Shown one piece after another: positions 15,705 through 23,417 of a stretch of 64,000 nucleotides of DNA. Below the pieces are notes generated by a model, which made no database searches, was not told where the DNA came from, and saw only the letters and a list, made by a program, of their open reading frames with translations. Position numbers and translations under genes: made by a program. This DNA comes from Planctomycetaceae bacterium. GTDB taxonomy: Bacteria > Planctomycetota > Phycisphaerae > Phycisphaerales > SM1A02. The DNA lies in assembly GCA_947490615.1 (NCBI GenBank), contig CANLHK010000002.1, positions 186,001 to 250,000 on the forward strand. The letters are read 5' to 3'. Each line of letters opens with the position of its first letter. The stretch's first letter is position 1.

Positions 15705-16354
15705 ATCCCATTGTTCGTGGTACCGCAAGCGTGGTCGCGCTCTCGCTGACGCTCTTCTTGAGTGCTTGTGCCCAGCGTGGTCAAGCGGGGACGATCGAAC
15801 TGAGCGCGCTCGGATCGAAACCTCTCGTGCTCGAACGAGCGCTGCAGTTCGGGCACTACGCTCAGCTCGAAAGTGAAATCAGCTTCTGGTTTTCCGATGT
15901 TCCCTTCGAAACACTCGCAACGCACAGCGCGACGGAGCCCATGCAGGACGCGGTGTTCCTGCACGCGCAATTGGTGTGGGAGCCAGAGCCAGGTCGTACG
16001 CCGCTTGCCAGCACCGCTACGAATGTGGTGACGCGCGTCGTCATTGTTTCGGGAGGAGAGATCGGCCTGTACGGCGGTGCGGCGTTCGCGCGCCCGCGCG
16101 ATGCGATTGGGGACGAACAGCTCGAGATCGTTCTCCGAGGTGGGACGCTCACGCTCCTCGCGCACACGCCAGGATTTCACGACCTATTGAGCCCCGTTGG
16201 ACTTCATGGAACGCTCACGGCTTCGTGTTCTACTGAGGAAACCAACCGATGGCGCCGAGGTGTCTCGCAGTTGGTGACCAATGCGCTCGGCCGCTCCATG
16301 TGGGTGTCCAACGAGCAATCGAGTCCGACGGCGGGATTGCTCAGCAGTCGTTGA
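15701..16354 (+). CDS. Lipoprotein of unknown function
   Basis: A 217-residue protein starting with GTG. The signal peptide ends in a lipobox, LFLSAC, with the acylated Cys at 23, so it should be a lipoprotein processed by Lgt, Lsp and perhaps the Lnt encoded at 30382. The mature part contains beta-rich segments (LERALQFGHYAQLESEISFWFSD and so on) and no family I recognise. Its start overlaps the stop of the degenerate amidohydrolase gene, which implies coupled expression. Its 3' end overlaps that of the convergent pseudouridine synthase gene by 14 bases. Confidence 0.75.
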   Translation: MNPIVRGTASVVALSLTLFLSACAQRGQAGTIELSALGSKPLVLERALQFGHYAQLESEISFWFSDVPFETLATHSATEPMQDAVFLHAQLVWEPEPGRTPLASTATNVVTRVVIVSGGEIGLYGGAAFARPRDAIGDEQLEIVLRGGTLTLLAHTPGFHDLLSPVGLHGTLTASCSTEETNRWRRGVSQLVTNALGRSMWVSNEQSSPTAGLLSSR

Positions 16355-17129
16355 GATCTCCCTCGAGAGTCGGAGGCCGCGGAGGACCCGTTGCTTCAAG
16401 CGCACGATCCAGTGCTCGCTCGAGCTCTTCGGAGACTCCCTGTCGGGCAGGGTGGTGACGCAACCGATAGATCGCGGCTTGTTCGGATCGGACGACGCGC
16501 AAGGCGACGGCCTCGAGATCGATCTCGGGGTACTCGAGGGTTCGCATCGTTGCGCGCTTCGAAGTTGCTGGAGCTCCGTAGTCGATGTCGCCGACGAGCG
16601 GAAATCCCAATCCAGCAAGCATGACTCGGATCTGGTGGAAGCGCCCCGTGTCGAGACGAATGAGCGCATGCGCTTCGGAAGGGTTGTCTTGCGACGGCTC
16701 CACAGCCAAGATCGACAACCGAGAAGGGGCGCCGCCCGACCGTACCAACGACGCGAGGCGGCCTGCGCGCTTGAGATACGCGCGATGGTCCCCGACCAGT
16801 CCGCTCGCGGGCCGGTCGTTGTGGTGGATCGGAATGCGGGCGAAGTACCACTTGGTCCAACTCCCTCGGCGAATCTCTTCGCTGTGCAGCGCTGCCGACT
16901 CACTCGAACCCGCCAAGACCATGATTCCGCGCGTCGGACGATCGAGTCGGTGGGCAAGCCAACACTGCGGCCAAGAGAACTGGACTTCTGCACGGCGCGC
17001 GACGCAATCGCCGCGATCGCCCTGACCGCGTTCACTCGACAATCCAGCGGGTTTGAAGACAACCGCCTCTGCACCGCGATGGACCAAGACTTCCAAAGGG
17101 GTCTCGATGCGTTGCGCGTGGTGCGGCAT
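16341..17129 (-). CDS. RluA-family RNA pseudouridine synthase
   Basis: A 262-residue single-domain pseudouridine synthase. The catalytic loop AHRLDRPTRGIMVLA carries the nucleophilic Asp63 in HRLD; the usual Ser of T-S-G is Arg here. The end of the fold is seen in TGRFHQIRVMLAGLGFPLVGDIDYG. There is no S4 RNA-binding domain, so it resembles the short RluA/TruC group; the target uridine in tRNA or rRNA cannot be told from sequence. Its start lies 5 nt after the stop of the response regulator gene on the same strand, so the two form an operon. Confidence 0.88.
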   Translation of the reverse strand: MPHHAQRIETPLEVLVHRGAEAVVFKPAGLSSERGQGDRGDCVARRAEVQFSWPQCWLAHRLDRPTRGIMVLAGSSESAALHSEEIRRGSWTKWYFARIPIHHNDRPASGLVGDHRAYLKRAGRLASLVRSGGAPSRLSILAVEPSQDNPSEAHALIRLDTGRFHQIRVMLAGLGFPLVGDIDYGAPATSKRATMRTLEYPEIDLEAVALRVVRSEQAAIYRLRHHPARQGVSEELERALDRALEATGPPRPPTLEGDLNDC

Positions 17130-17134
17130 CGCGA

Positions 17135-17797
17135 TCAGGCCGAGATGAACTTTTCGCGGACCGCGTACAGCGCGAGCTCGACACGATCGTGGATGTCGAG
17201 CTTCTCCATCACGCTCGTGACATGCTTGTCGACGGTCTTCACGGAGATCCCGAGCATCTCGGCGATCTGCTTCTTCGCAAATCCTTTGCCGACATAGCGA
17301 AGCACTTCAACTTCGCGTTCGGAAAGGGTGGCTCCGCGAGTTCCGGTTACGCGGCGCTTGCGGATTTCTGCCGCCGTACCACGCACACGGTCTGCGACCG
17401 TGGGAGAGAAGTACTGCTCGCCGCGGGAGACCGCGCGAATCGCTGCTGGAATCGCGCTGGGGTCATCGCCCTTCACCACAAAGCCGAGTGCGCCGACCTT
17501 CAGTGCTTGTTCGATGGCACGATCGTGCGCGTAGCCTGTGAGGAACATGATGGCGGTGTTCGGGCGCAGCTGGAGGATGTGACTTGCCGCATGGAAGGCA
17601 TCCACACCAGGCATCTCGACATCGAGCACGACGACCGAGGGACTGTGCTTGTGCGCGAGCTCTACGGCATCAGCCCCATTCGAAGCTTCCGCGACCACAC
17701 GAATGTCGTCGGTTGCATTGAGCACAGCGACGAGTGCCGCACGGATCAACGCGTGATCATCGACAAGAAGGACGGAGATAGTCTTCAGCACAGCCAT
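17135..17797 (-). CDS. NarL/FixJ-family response regulator
   Basis: A 220-residue two-component regulator. The receiver domain (about 6-125) has the acidic pair Asp13-Asp14, phospho-acceptor Asp59 in VVVLDVEMPG, Thr87 and Lys109. The C-terminal LuxR-type helix-turn-helix (about 157-215) reads ATLSEREVEVLRYVGKGFAKKQIAEML followed by SVKTVDKHV. The ATG at 17797 is chosen because the receiver begins immediately; an upstream in-frame ATG at 17848 would add 17 residues. No histidine kinase gene is adjacent, so it is an orphan. It is followed at 5 nt by the pseudouridine synthase gene and diverges from an ECF sigma factor gene. Confidence 0.92.
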   Translation of the reverse strand: MAVLKTISVLLVDDHALIRAALVAVLNATDDIRVVAEASNGADAVELAHKHSPSVVVLDVEMPGVDAFHAASHILQLRPNTAIMFLTGYAHDRAIEQALKVGALGFVVKGDDPSAIPAAIRAVSRGEQYFSPTVADRVRGTAAEIRKRRVTGTRGATLSEREVEVLRYVGKGFAKKQIAEMLGISVKTVDKHVTSVMEKLDIHDRVELALYAVREKFISA

Positions 17798-18127
17798 GTC
17801 GACGATTGCAGCAGAAAGCAAGGGATTTGACAACACCGATTCATGCATAAACGGCTCCAATTCTTCGGTCGGGGTGAGGCACTTCGCTCGCCCACAATGT
17901 CGTCCAAACAACTAGGTCGCGCTGAGCCCAAATCGATGATCGGATCCCATTGGGGCATCGGCCCGATGGAAGAAAAAGCACCGCGGCGCATCTTCCGAAC
18001 TGAGAGTTTGGCGATGGCGCCGCGGAGTCCCCTGAGAGACTTGGAACCCCGCACATTTCGAATACCCAAAGAGGAGCAGAAGTGACCGTAAGGCGCCGTT
18101 CGAGGCGCCGCAACAGAGGAGCAAGTC
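17798..18127. other. Divergent intergenic region between response regulator and sigma factor
   Basis: 330 bases without a convincing gene. It should hold the two divergent promoters. Visible elements are a TTGACA at 17827-17832 without a good -10, a GGCGCC-N6-GGCGCC inverted repeat at 18092-18109, and two near-identical purine-rich ribosome-binding sequences (gaggagca at 18071 and 18117). The second serves the sigma factor gene. The first precedes a GTG at 18082 that opens a 27-codon Arg-rich frame overlapping the sigma start. Confidence 0.6.
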
Positions 18128-18823
18128 ATGGCTTCGACCACCCAGAGAGCTACCCTCGTCCTTGACCTCTTCGATCTCTACTACGAGCGCGTCTATGCGT
18201 TCCTTCGCAAATCGACCACGCCCGATGTCGCGGAAGACCTCGCTCAGGAGGTCTTCCTGCGCCTGCTGCAACACCCTGATCTCGAGCGGCTGACCATTTC
18301 AATCAGCTACCTGCTCAAGATCGCCCACAACCTGCTCCGCCGTCGCTACGCGCGTTCAGCGCGATTGCGCGAGTTGCTTGAAGAGCGCTGCCATGCAGAC
18401 GATTCGCTCGATGCGATGACTCCAGGAGCCAAGCGCCAGACGAAGGAGAGCGAGGTCGGCACCGACATCCTCGAGACGGCGCTTGGCCTGCTCGGCAAGG
18501 ACGAACAAGACGCGGTCCGGCTCATCGTCTGCGAAGGGAAGAGCTACCAGCACGCGGCCGAAGCTCTCGGAGTGTCCGTGACCACGATCAACAATTGGAA
18601 GCACCGCGGGATCATCAAACTGCGCAACCTCGTCGGTGGTGACACCGCTGTTGCACAGCGATTTGAAGCGAATCAAATGCCCAAGGGCACGCCTGCGGGG
18701 CGCCCGATGAGTGGTCGTCACGGCCGCACGGAATCCGAGCAGGTCGCCAGCGAGCCTTCATCACCCGCCTTTGCTTCGCGAAGCCTGATGGCCTGGCGCC
18801 CGCAGCGCGACGAGGTCGCCTGA
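18128..18823 (+). CDS. ECF-like RNA polymerase sigma factor with C-terminal tail
   Basis: A 231-residue sigma-70 family protein. Region 2 spans about 11-75 (LFDLYYERVYAFLRKS, DVAEDLAQEVFLRLLQHP, SYLLKIAHNLLRRRYAR). Region 4 spans about 112-170 (LLGKDEQDAVRLIVCEGKSYQHAAEAL, SVTTINNWKHRGIIKLRN). About 55 polar residues follow region 4 (MPKGTPAGRP..., ending WRPQRDEVA), an extension absent from minimal ECF sigmas. A strong AGAGGAG sits 6-7 nt before the ATG, unlike most genes here. No anti-sigma gene follows; the next gene is on the opposite strand. Its regulon is unknown. Confidence 0.88.
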   Translation: MASTTQRATLVLDLFDLYYERVYAFLRKSTTPDVAEDLAQEVFLRLLQHPDLERLTISISYLLKIAHNLLRRRYARSARLRELLEERCHADDSLDAMTPGAKRQTKESEVGTDILETALGLLGKDEQDAVRLIVCEGKSYQHAAEALGVSVTTINNWKHRGIIKLRNLVGGDTAVAQRFEANQMPKGTPAGRPMSGRHGRTESEQVASEPSSPAFASRSLMAWRPQRDEVA

Positions 18824-18851
18824 AAGTCCCAGCGGGCGCCTGGTTGATGGT

Positions 18852-19229
18852 CTACCCCAAAGCTGTCAGGACCGACCAAACCCCTGCTCCAAGTACGAGC
18901 ACGGCGATCAGCGCCCAAGCGACGACGACCCGCACAGAGTCAAGCCGCGGGCTTGACTGGGGTCCAGAGCGCGAAGTGTTCCCGTCGATCCACGAGTAAC
19001 ACTTCGGGCAGATCTCTGAGGCGTCGTAGATTTCGGCTTTGCAATCGGGGCAGTAGGCGAGCTGCGAGTCCGATGTCGAGGTGGTTTCCTCGTCGGAATC
19101 TCCCGCGAACTCTCCGTCCGCCCCGTCGCGGTCGTCCTCCCAGTCCGAGTCATCCTGCCACTGCGCACCCTGCGAGGGGTCGTCGTCGTGAGGCTCGGAA
19201 TTGTCGTCGGATGCTCGTCGAGGAGGCAT
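18852..19229 (-). CDS. Acidic zinc-ribbon protein with C-terminal membrane anchor
   Basis: A 125-residue protein in three parts. Residues 1-56 are strongly acidic and Ser-rich (DDD, EDDRDGADGE), probably disordered. Residues 58-79 form a zinc ribbon with CPDC (60-63) and CPKC (74-77). Residues 100-123 form a membrane helix (VVVAWALIAVLVLGAGVWSVL). It would be a tail-anchored protein with a cytoplasmic zinc knuckle. No family is recognised. It is divergent from the thioredoxin-family gene, only 29 bases away. Confidence 0.75.
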   Translation of the reverse strand: MPPRRASDDNSEPHDDDPSQGAQWQDDSDWEDDRDGADGEFAGDSDEETTSTSDSQLAYCPDCKAEIYDASEICPKCYSWIDGNTSRSGPQSSPRLDSVRVVVAWALIAVLVLGAGVWSVLTALG

Positions 19230-19244
19230 GAGGACACCTACGCG

Positions 19245-19250
19245 TACGAT
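19245..19250 (+). promoter_or_regulatory. Putative -10 element of the thioredoxin-family gene
   Basis: TACGAT, 8 nt (AGCGCGCT), then the ATG at 19259. No Shine-Dalgarno sequence precedes the gene, in keeping with a leaderless start. Confidence 0.4.
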
Positions 19251-19258
19251 AGCGCGCT

Positions 19259-19810
19259 ATGGCTCCTCTCCAAAGTCTCATGGTCCCCCTCGGAACCTCC
19301 TGTCCAGACTTCGACCTTCCTGATCCACGAGGATTCCGAATGTCGAACCGAGACGCCAAGGGCAGACCGCTGCTCGTCTTGTTCTTGTGCAACCACTGCC
19401 CCTTCGTCAAGCACATTCGTGCACAGGTCGCGGCGATCGCGCGGGAGTACCAGCCGAAGGGGCTGGCCATCGCCGCGATTAGCTCGAACGATGAGAAGTC
19501 GCATCCTGCCGACGGTCCAGCTCTCATGGTGACGGAAGCGTGCGAGGCGGGCTACTGCTTCCCCTACCTGTTCGACGCGACGCAATCGGTCGCGAAGAGC
19601 TTCGATGCGCAATGCACCCCCGATGTCTTTCTCTATGACCGTGCACACCAGTTGAGCTACCGAGGTCAGCTCGACGACAGCAGGCCCTCCAACGGCATCG
19701 CTGTCACGGGTGGTGACCTTCGAGCGGCCATCGAGGCGGTGCTCAGTGGGAGCTCGGTCTCACAGCGGCAGCAACCTTCCGTTGGCTGCAGCATCAAGTG
19801 GCGAGTGTGA
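19259..19810 (+). CDS. Thioredoxin-fold (AhpC/TSA-like) protein
   Basis: A 183-residue cytoplasmic protein of the redoxin group with the signature LFLCNHCPFVKH (Cys44 and Cys47). This is the well-conserved family often annotated as thioredoxin family protein, which resembles peroxiredoxins but has a C-x-x-C. Other family marks are AISSNDEKSHPADGP, the late Cys in AQCTPDVFLYD (cis-Pro region) and YRGQLDDSRPSNG. No signal peptide. Reaction and partner are not established from sequence. An ATG 7 codons in is an alternative start. It is monocistronic; a perfect hairpin lies downstream at 19896. Confidence 0.88.
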   Translation: MAPLQSLMVPLGTSCPDFDLPDPRGFRMSNRDAKGRPLLVLFLCNHCPFVKHIRAQVAAIAREYQPKGLAIAAISSNDEKSHPADGPALMVTEACEAGYCFPYLFDATQSVAKSFDAQCTPDVFLYDRAHQLSYRGQLDDSRPSNGIAVTGGDLRAAIEAVLSGSSVSQRQQPSVGCSIKWRV

Positions 19811-19830
19811 GCTGACGGAGCGCGCTCGCT

Positions 19831-19878
19831 GAGCTCGACCCGGAGCACGATTTGGTGCTCGATTTGGAGCTCTCTCGC
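19831..19878. repeat. Short degenerate 12-bp repeat
   Basis: Four 12-base units in register: gagctcgacccg, gagcacgatttg, gtgctcgatttg, gagctctctcgc. They share the GAGCTC core and the 12-base period with the large array 270 bases downstream, but are far more diverged. Confidence 0.55.
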
Positions 19879-19895
19879 ACGAGTTCGCTACCCAA

Positions 19896-19930
19896 CGACA
19901 ACGCCCTCGATCAAGTCGAGGGCGTTGTCG
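19896..19930. terminator. Perfect 15-bp hairpin between the thioredoxin gene and tRNA-Asp
   Basis: CGACAACGCCCTCGA, loop TCAAG, TCGAGGGCGTTGTCG: 15 perfect pairs. It lies 86 bases after the thioredoxin-family stop and 9 bases beyond the 3' end of tRNA-Asp (opposite strand), so it could end transcription from both sides. Only TT follows on each side, so it is not a textbook intrinsic terminator. RNA processing or Rho-independent ending with weak U-tract are both possible. Confidence 0.65.
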
Positions 19931-19938
19931 TTCTGAAG

Positions 19939-20012
19939 CGAGGCGGACGGGAATCGAACCCGCAACCACCGGCGTGACAAGCCGGTACTCTAACCAATTG
20001 AGCTACCGCCCC
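19939..20012 (-). tRNA. tRNA-Asp (anticodon GTC)
   Basis: A 74-base cloverleaf: acceptor GGGGCGG/CCGCCTC (one G-U), D arm GCTC...GAGT, anticodon stem CCGGC/GCCGG around TTGTCAC with anticodon GTC, T arm GCGGG-TTCGATT-CCCGT. Discriminator G73, as required for aspartate identity. CCA is not encoded. Confidence 0.95.
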
Positions 20013-20143
20013 AAGCACCCATGTCGTTGCCGACAGGGGACGCAAAGAGTAGCAAATCTTCTTCGGTCGTCAAGCGGGAGGAAACGAGGCAAACCTTCGA
20101 GTTCGCTGCGCTTGCGAGCATTGGTTGCGCGAGTTCCGTCTCT

Positions 20144-20367
20144 GCCAGCTCGTGCGTGAGCTCTCGTGTGAGCTCTCGGCTGAGCTCTCGTGTGAGCTCT
20201 CGTGTGAGCTCCCGTGTGAGCTCTGGTGCGAGCTCTGGTGCGAGCTCTCGTGCGAGCTCTGGTGCGAGCTCTCGCGTGAGCTCTCGTGTGAGCTCTGGTG
20301 CGAGCTCTCGGGTGAGCTCTCGTGTGAGCTCTCGTGTGAGCTCTCGTGTGAGCTCTCGTGTGAGCTC
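20144..20367. repeat. Large 12-bp tandem repeat, about 18 units
   Basis: Units of consensus GTGAGCTCTCGT run without a break in register. Four consecutive copies at 20312-20359 are exact. Variants alternate at two positions (GTGAG or GCGAG; CTCTCGT or CTCTGGT). It fills most of the 405-base gap between the tRNA-Asp 5' end and the polA stop. Because 12 is a multiple of 3, all frames stay open and give four-residue periodic peptides (for example ELTR), which is why spurious reading frames appear on both strands. It is the same family as 522-617, in the opposite orientation. Confidence 0.92.
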
Positions 20368-20417
20368 GACCACTGCGTCCTCCTGCGCCCATGCCAATGG
20401 CCCGTTCTGCTCTCCTC

Positions 20418-23417
20418 CTACACATCGGACCAGCGCGGCCCGACTGCTGAGGAGACTTCGAGCGCGACCGTGAGCTCGAGCGCTTCACGCATTGCATGGC
20501 TCAGCAGCCCACGGACACGCTCTGCATCCTCTGCAGGAGCTTCGACGAGAAGCTCATCGTGAATCTGCAAGAGGAGGCGCGCGCGAGGGCACTGCTCTCG
20601 CAGGGCACGATCGAGACGGATCATGGCAGCCTTGATGAGGTCCGCAGCGGATCCCTGCACAACCGTGTTGACGGCCACGCGTTCGCCAAAGGCACGCTCG
20701 GCGGGGTTGCGCGAGTGCATTTGTGCGATGGGTCGGCGATGGCCTGCGATGGTCGTCGCAACTCCAGTGCTGCGAGCGTTTTCGATGCAGCTCCTGAGAA
20801 ACGCATCAATGCCGCGAAAGCGTGTGCGGTAGCTCTCGATGATCTCCTTCGCCCTAACGACAGTGCAGCCGCCTCCGAGTCTTCGAGCGAGACCCCCCGC
20901 AGAAATGCCGTACACGATCCCGAAGTTCACCATCTTGGCGGCCGAGCGCTGCGCGTCGCTGACGGCGTCCAAGGTGACACCAAAGACCTGCGCTGCAACG
21001 GCGCGATGGATGTCTTCTCCGCTGGCGAACGCTGCACAAAGACCTTCGTCCTTTGAGAAGTGTGCAAGGAAGCGCAGCTCGATCTGCGAGTAGTCCGCGC
21101 TGACGAAGGTCATCCCTTCCGCTGCCACAAAGGCTCGGCGCACCGCCGCGCCCACCTCGGTCCGAATCGGAATGTTCTGGAGGTTCGGATCGCTCGATGA
21201 GAGTCGGCCCGTCGCAGTTCCCGTCTGATGGAACGAGCAGTGAATCCGCCCCGTCGGCCGTTGCACCGCTGCGTCGAGCGCCTTGAGGTAAGTCCCCACG
21301 AGCTTTGCCAACTGACGGTACTCGAGGATCTTCTGTGGCAACACCGAGGTGCAAACTGGATCGTCCGCAAGCTTCTCGAGCACCTCACTATCAGTGCTCG
21401 CGCCTGTGGTGGTGCGCTTGATGATGCGCAGACCCAAACCGGGAGGATTAGCGTCGGGAGCATTGAAGAGCAACTGCGAGAGCTGCTTCGGGCTGTCGGG
21501 ATTGAATGGCCAGGCAGCGGCAGTGGCGATCTCTGCTCGCAGCCCCGCGAGCCGCGCGTCGAGCTCGCGCCGTTGCATGGAGAGCTCATCTCGATCGACG
21601 CGAATTCCCGCGAGCTCCATGCGCGCGAGCACGGGGATGAGCGGGAGCTCGAGTTCGGTGTACAACCGCCATTGCCCGCGCTCGCGCAGCGTCTCACCGA
21701 GGCGCGCTTGCACCACCAACGCCAACTCCGCGCGCTCTGCGATGTACGGCGCTACGAGCGCAAGAGGAGTCTCCTCAAGCGTTCTCTGCGCCGCGCCCCG
21801 ACCGACGATCGACTCACGGAGAATGGGCTGCAAGCCGAGGAGATGCTCGCTCATGGCCTCGAGCGCAAACGATGGCCTTGAGGAATCAGCCATCCAACCC
21901 GCCAGCATCGAATCGCCCTGCATGCCTTCGAGTGCAACTCCGTGATTCGCAAGCACAGCATGCGCGACCTTGAGATCGTGGCCGATCTTGGCAATAGCTG
22001 GGTCCGCAAGCACTCCTCGAACTGCCACGAGCGCTCTCTGAGTATCAAGGTGCGTGGTCGGCTCGGGCGATCGGACCGGAAGATAGAAACCCTCCCCGGC
22101 TCTCGCGACCAATCCGATCCCAACGAGGTGCGCCAATGGCTTGGCTGAGGAGCCAAGAGAAGGGTCCATCGCCAACTCGAGAGCGCAAGCACCCGAAGCG
22201 CGAATGGAACCGATGACGCGCTCGAGTTGCTCCTCGGTACGGATGATCTCGACCGTCATCCCTCGCGCGGAAACAGGGGGCGTCTCGCGGACTGCAACCT
22301 CTTCAAACAAGGTTCCGATGCCCGCTGGTTCGTGCTGGTCAACTGGCTTGGGTGCGCTCGCGTCGCCAAGCCCGCTGTGTGCGATGTCGTTCGAAGACGC
22401 TGCAAACAAACTGCCTGCATCCGCACCTCGGTTCTTTGTGCCCTTTCCGCGTGATCGAGGCGCGACAGCTGCGGAACCCGAATCCGCGCCCGTGGTCAAG
22501 GACGAAGCCGCTGAGCCCCCTGCGCCTGAGCCAAAGATCTCCTGCGCCTCGGTCCGAAGTCGATTGAATCCAAGGACGCGCAGGAACTCCAGCAACTTGT
22601 CGAGCTCACAGCGCGAGGGATCAAACCGCCCACGCGCGGGGTCAAACTCAAAATCGCAATCGCACTTCAGCGTGACGAGCTTGCGCGAAAGCTCCACGAG
22701 ATCGCGACTCGCCGCGATGGCCTCGCCTTTCTTCCCTTTGATCGCGCTGAGATTCTGGTAGATCCCCTCGATCGATCCGTGTTCCGCGAGCAACGCTGCG
22801 GCGGTCTTGGGACCAACTCCAGGAACGCCCGGCACATTGTCGGCAGTGTCTCCCATCAAGGCGAGCAGATCGATCACTTGATCGGGACGGACGCCTTTCG
22901 AATCGAAGAGCTGTTCGAGTCCAAGGTCGAGGTTCTTCTGTGGGTCGAACAGCGTGGTGTGTTCGTCCACGAGTTGGCCGAGATCTTTGTCGCGACTCAC
23001 CATGCGAATCCGCGTGAACGCATCGGCAGCGCGCATGCGATGCACGAGCGTTCCGATCACATCATCCGCTTCGACCCCACCGATTCCCAGGACAGGAATC
23101 CCCATGAGCGCGAGCGCTTCAAGGCATCGCTCAACTTGTGGGTGAAAGTCGTCGGGGGCAGGGTCGCGGTGCGCTTTGTATTGAGGGTAGAGCTCGGAGC
23201 GAAAGGTCTCCGTGTCCCCTGCTGCGTCGATGACGACGATGAGCCCCGTCGGCTTCTCGCTGCGAATGTAGGAAAACAGCGTGGAGATGAAGCCGAAGGT
23301 GAGGTTGGTCGGCTCGCCCGTGACCGAGCTCGAAAGCCCGCCGCGGATCGCGTAGTACGCGCGAAAGAACTGCGCGTGACCGTCGACGATGGCGGTGTGC
23401 GCGCCAACCAACGACAT
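20418..23417 (-). CDS. polA: DNA polymerase I, probably without proofreading
   Basis: A 999-residue three-domain polymerase for Okazaki-fragment maturation and repair. Residues 1-290 form the 5'-nuclease ([47 protein letters not shown]). A linker of about 100 residues rich in Gly/Ala/Ser follows. The 3'-5' exonuclease fold (about 395-590) has lost its carboxylates: exo I reads ALELAMDPS where active enzymes have DTE, exo [11 protein letters not shown] where NxxxD is expected, exo [11 protein letters not shown]. The polymerase domain is intact: motif [11 protein letters not shown], motif [15 protein letters not shown] and motif [12 protein letters not shown]. It directly abuts the GlmU-like gene upstream (stop and start adjacent), so it ends the mre operon. 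The ATG fits the family start MSxVxxxxxxIVDGH. Confidence 0.97.
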   Translation of the reverse strand: MSLVGAHTAIVDGHAQFFRAYYAIRGGLSSSVTGEPTNLTFGFISTLFSYIRSEKPTGLIVVIDAAGDTETFRSELYPQYKAHRDPAPDDFHPQVERCLEALALMGIPVLGIGGVEADDVIGTLVHRMRAADAFTRIRMVSRDKDLGQLVDEHTTLFDPQKNLDLGLEQLFDSKGVRPDQVIDLLALMGDTADNVPGVPGVGPKTAAALLAEHGSIEGIYQNLSAIKGKKGEAIAASRDLVELSRKLVTLKCDCDFEFDPARGRFDPSRCELDKLLEFLRVLGFNRLRTEAQEIFGSGAGGSAASSLTTGADSGSAAVAPRSRGKGTKNRGADAGSLFAASSNDIAHSGLGDASAPKPVDQHEPAGIGTLFEEVAVRETPPVSARGMTVEIIRTEEQLERVIGSIRASGACALELAMDPSLGSSAKPLAHLVGIGLVARAGEGFYLPVRSPEPTTHLDTQRALVAVRGVLADPAIAKIGHDLKVAHAVLANHGVALEGMQGDSMLAGWMADSSRPSFALEAMSEHLLGLQPILRESIVGRGAAQRTLEETPLALVAPYIAERAELALVVQARLGETLRERGQWRLYTELELPLIPVLARMELAGIRVDRDELSMQRRELDARLAGLRAEIATAAAWPFNPDSPKQLSQLLFNAPDANPPGLGLRIIKRTTTGASTDSEVLEKLADDPVCTSVLPQKILEYRQLAKLVGTYLKALDAAVQRPTGRIHCSFHQTGTATGRLSSSDPNLQNIPIRTEVGAAVRRAFVAAEGMTFVSADYSQIELRFLAHFSKDEGLCAAFASGEDIHRAVAAQVFGVTLDAVSDAQRSAAKMVNFGIVYGISAGGLARRLGGGCTVVRAKEIIESYRTRFRGIDAFLRSCIENARSTGVATTIAGHRRPIAQMHSRNPAERAFGERVAVNTVVQGSAADLIKAAMIRLDRALREQCPRARLLLQIHDELLVEAPAEDAERVRGLLSHAMREALELTVALEVSSAVGPRWSDV

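Noticed and set aside
20144-20367. A CRISPR array
   Set aside because: The period is 12 bases with no unique spacers and no cas genes nearby; it is a simple tandem repeat.
19990-20497. Long open frames on both strands with four-residue periodic peptides (for example ELTR)
   Set aside because: They are produced by the 12-bp tandem repeat, whose period is a multiple of three; they also cross the tRNA-Asp gene or the polA end.
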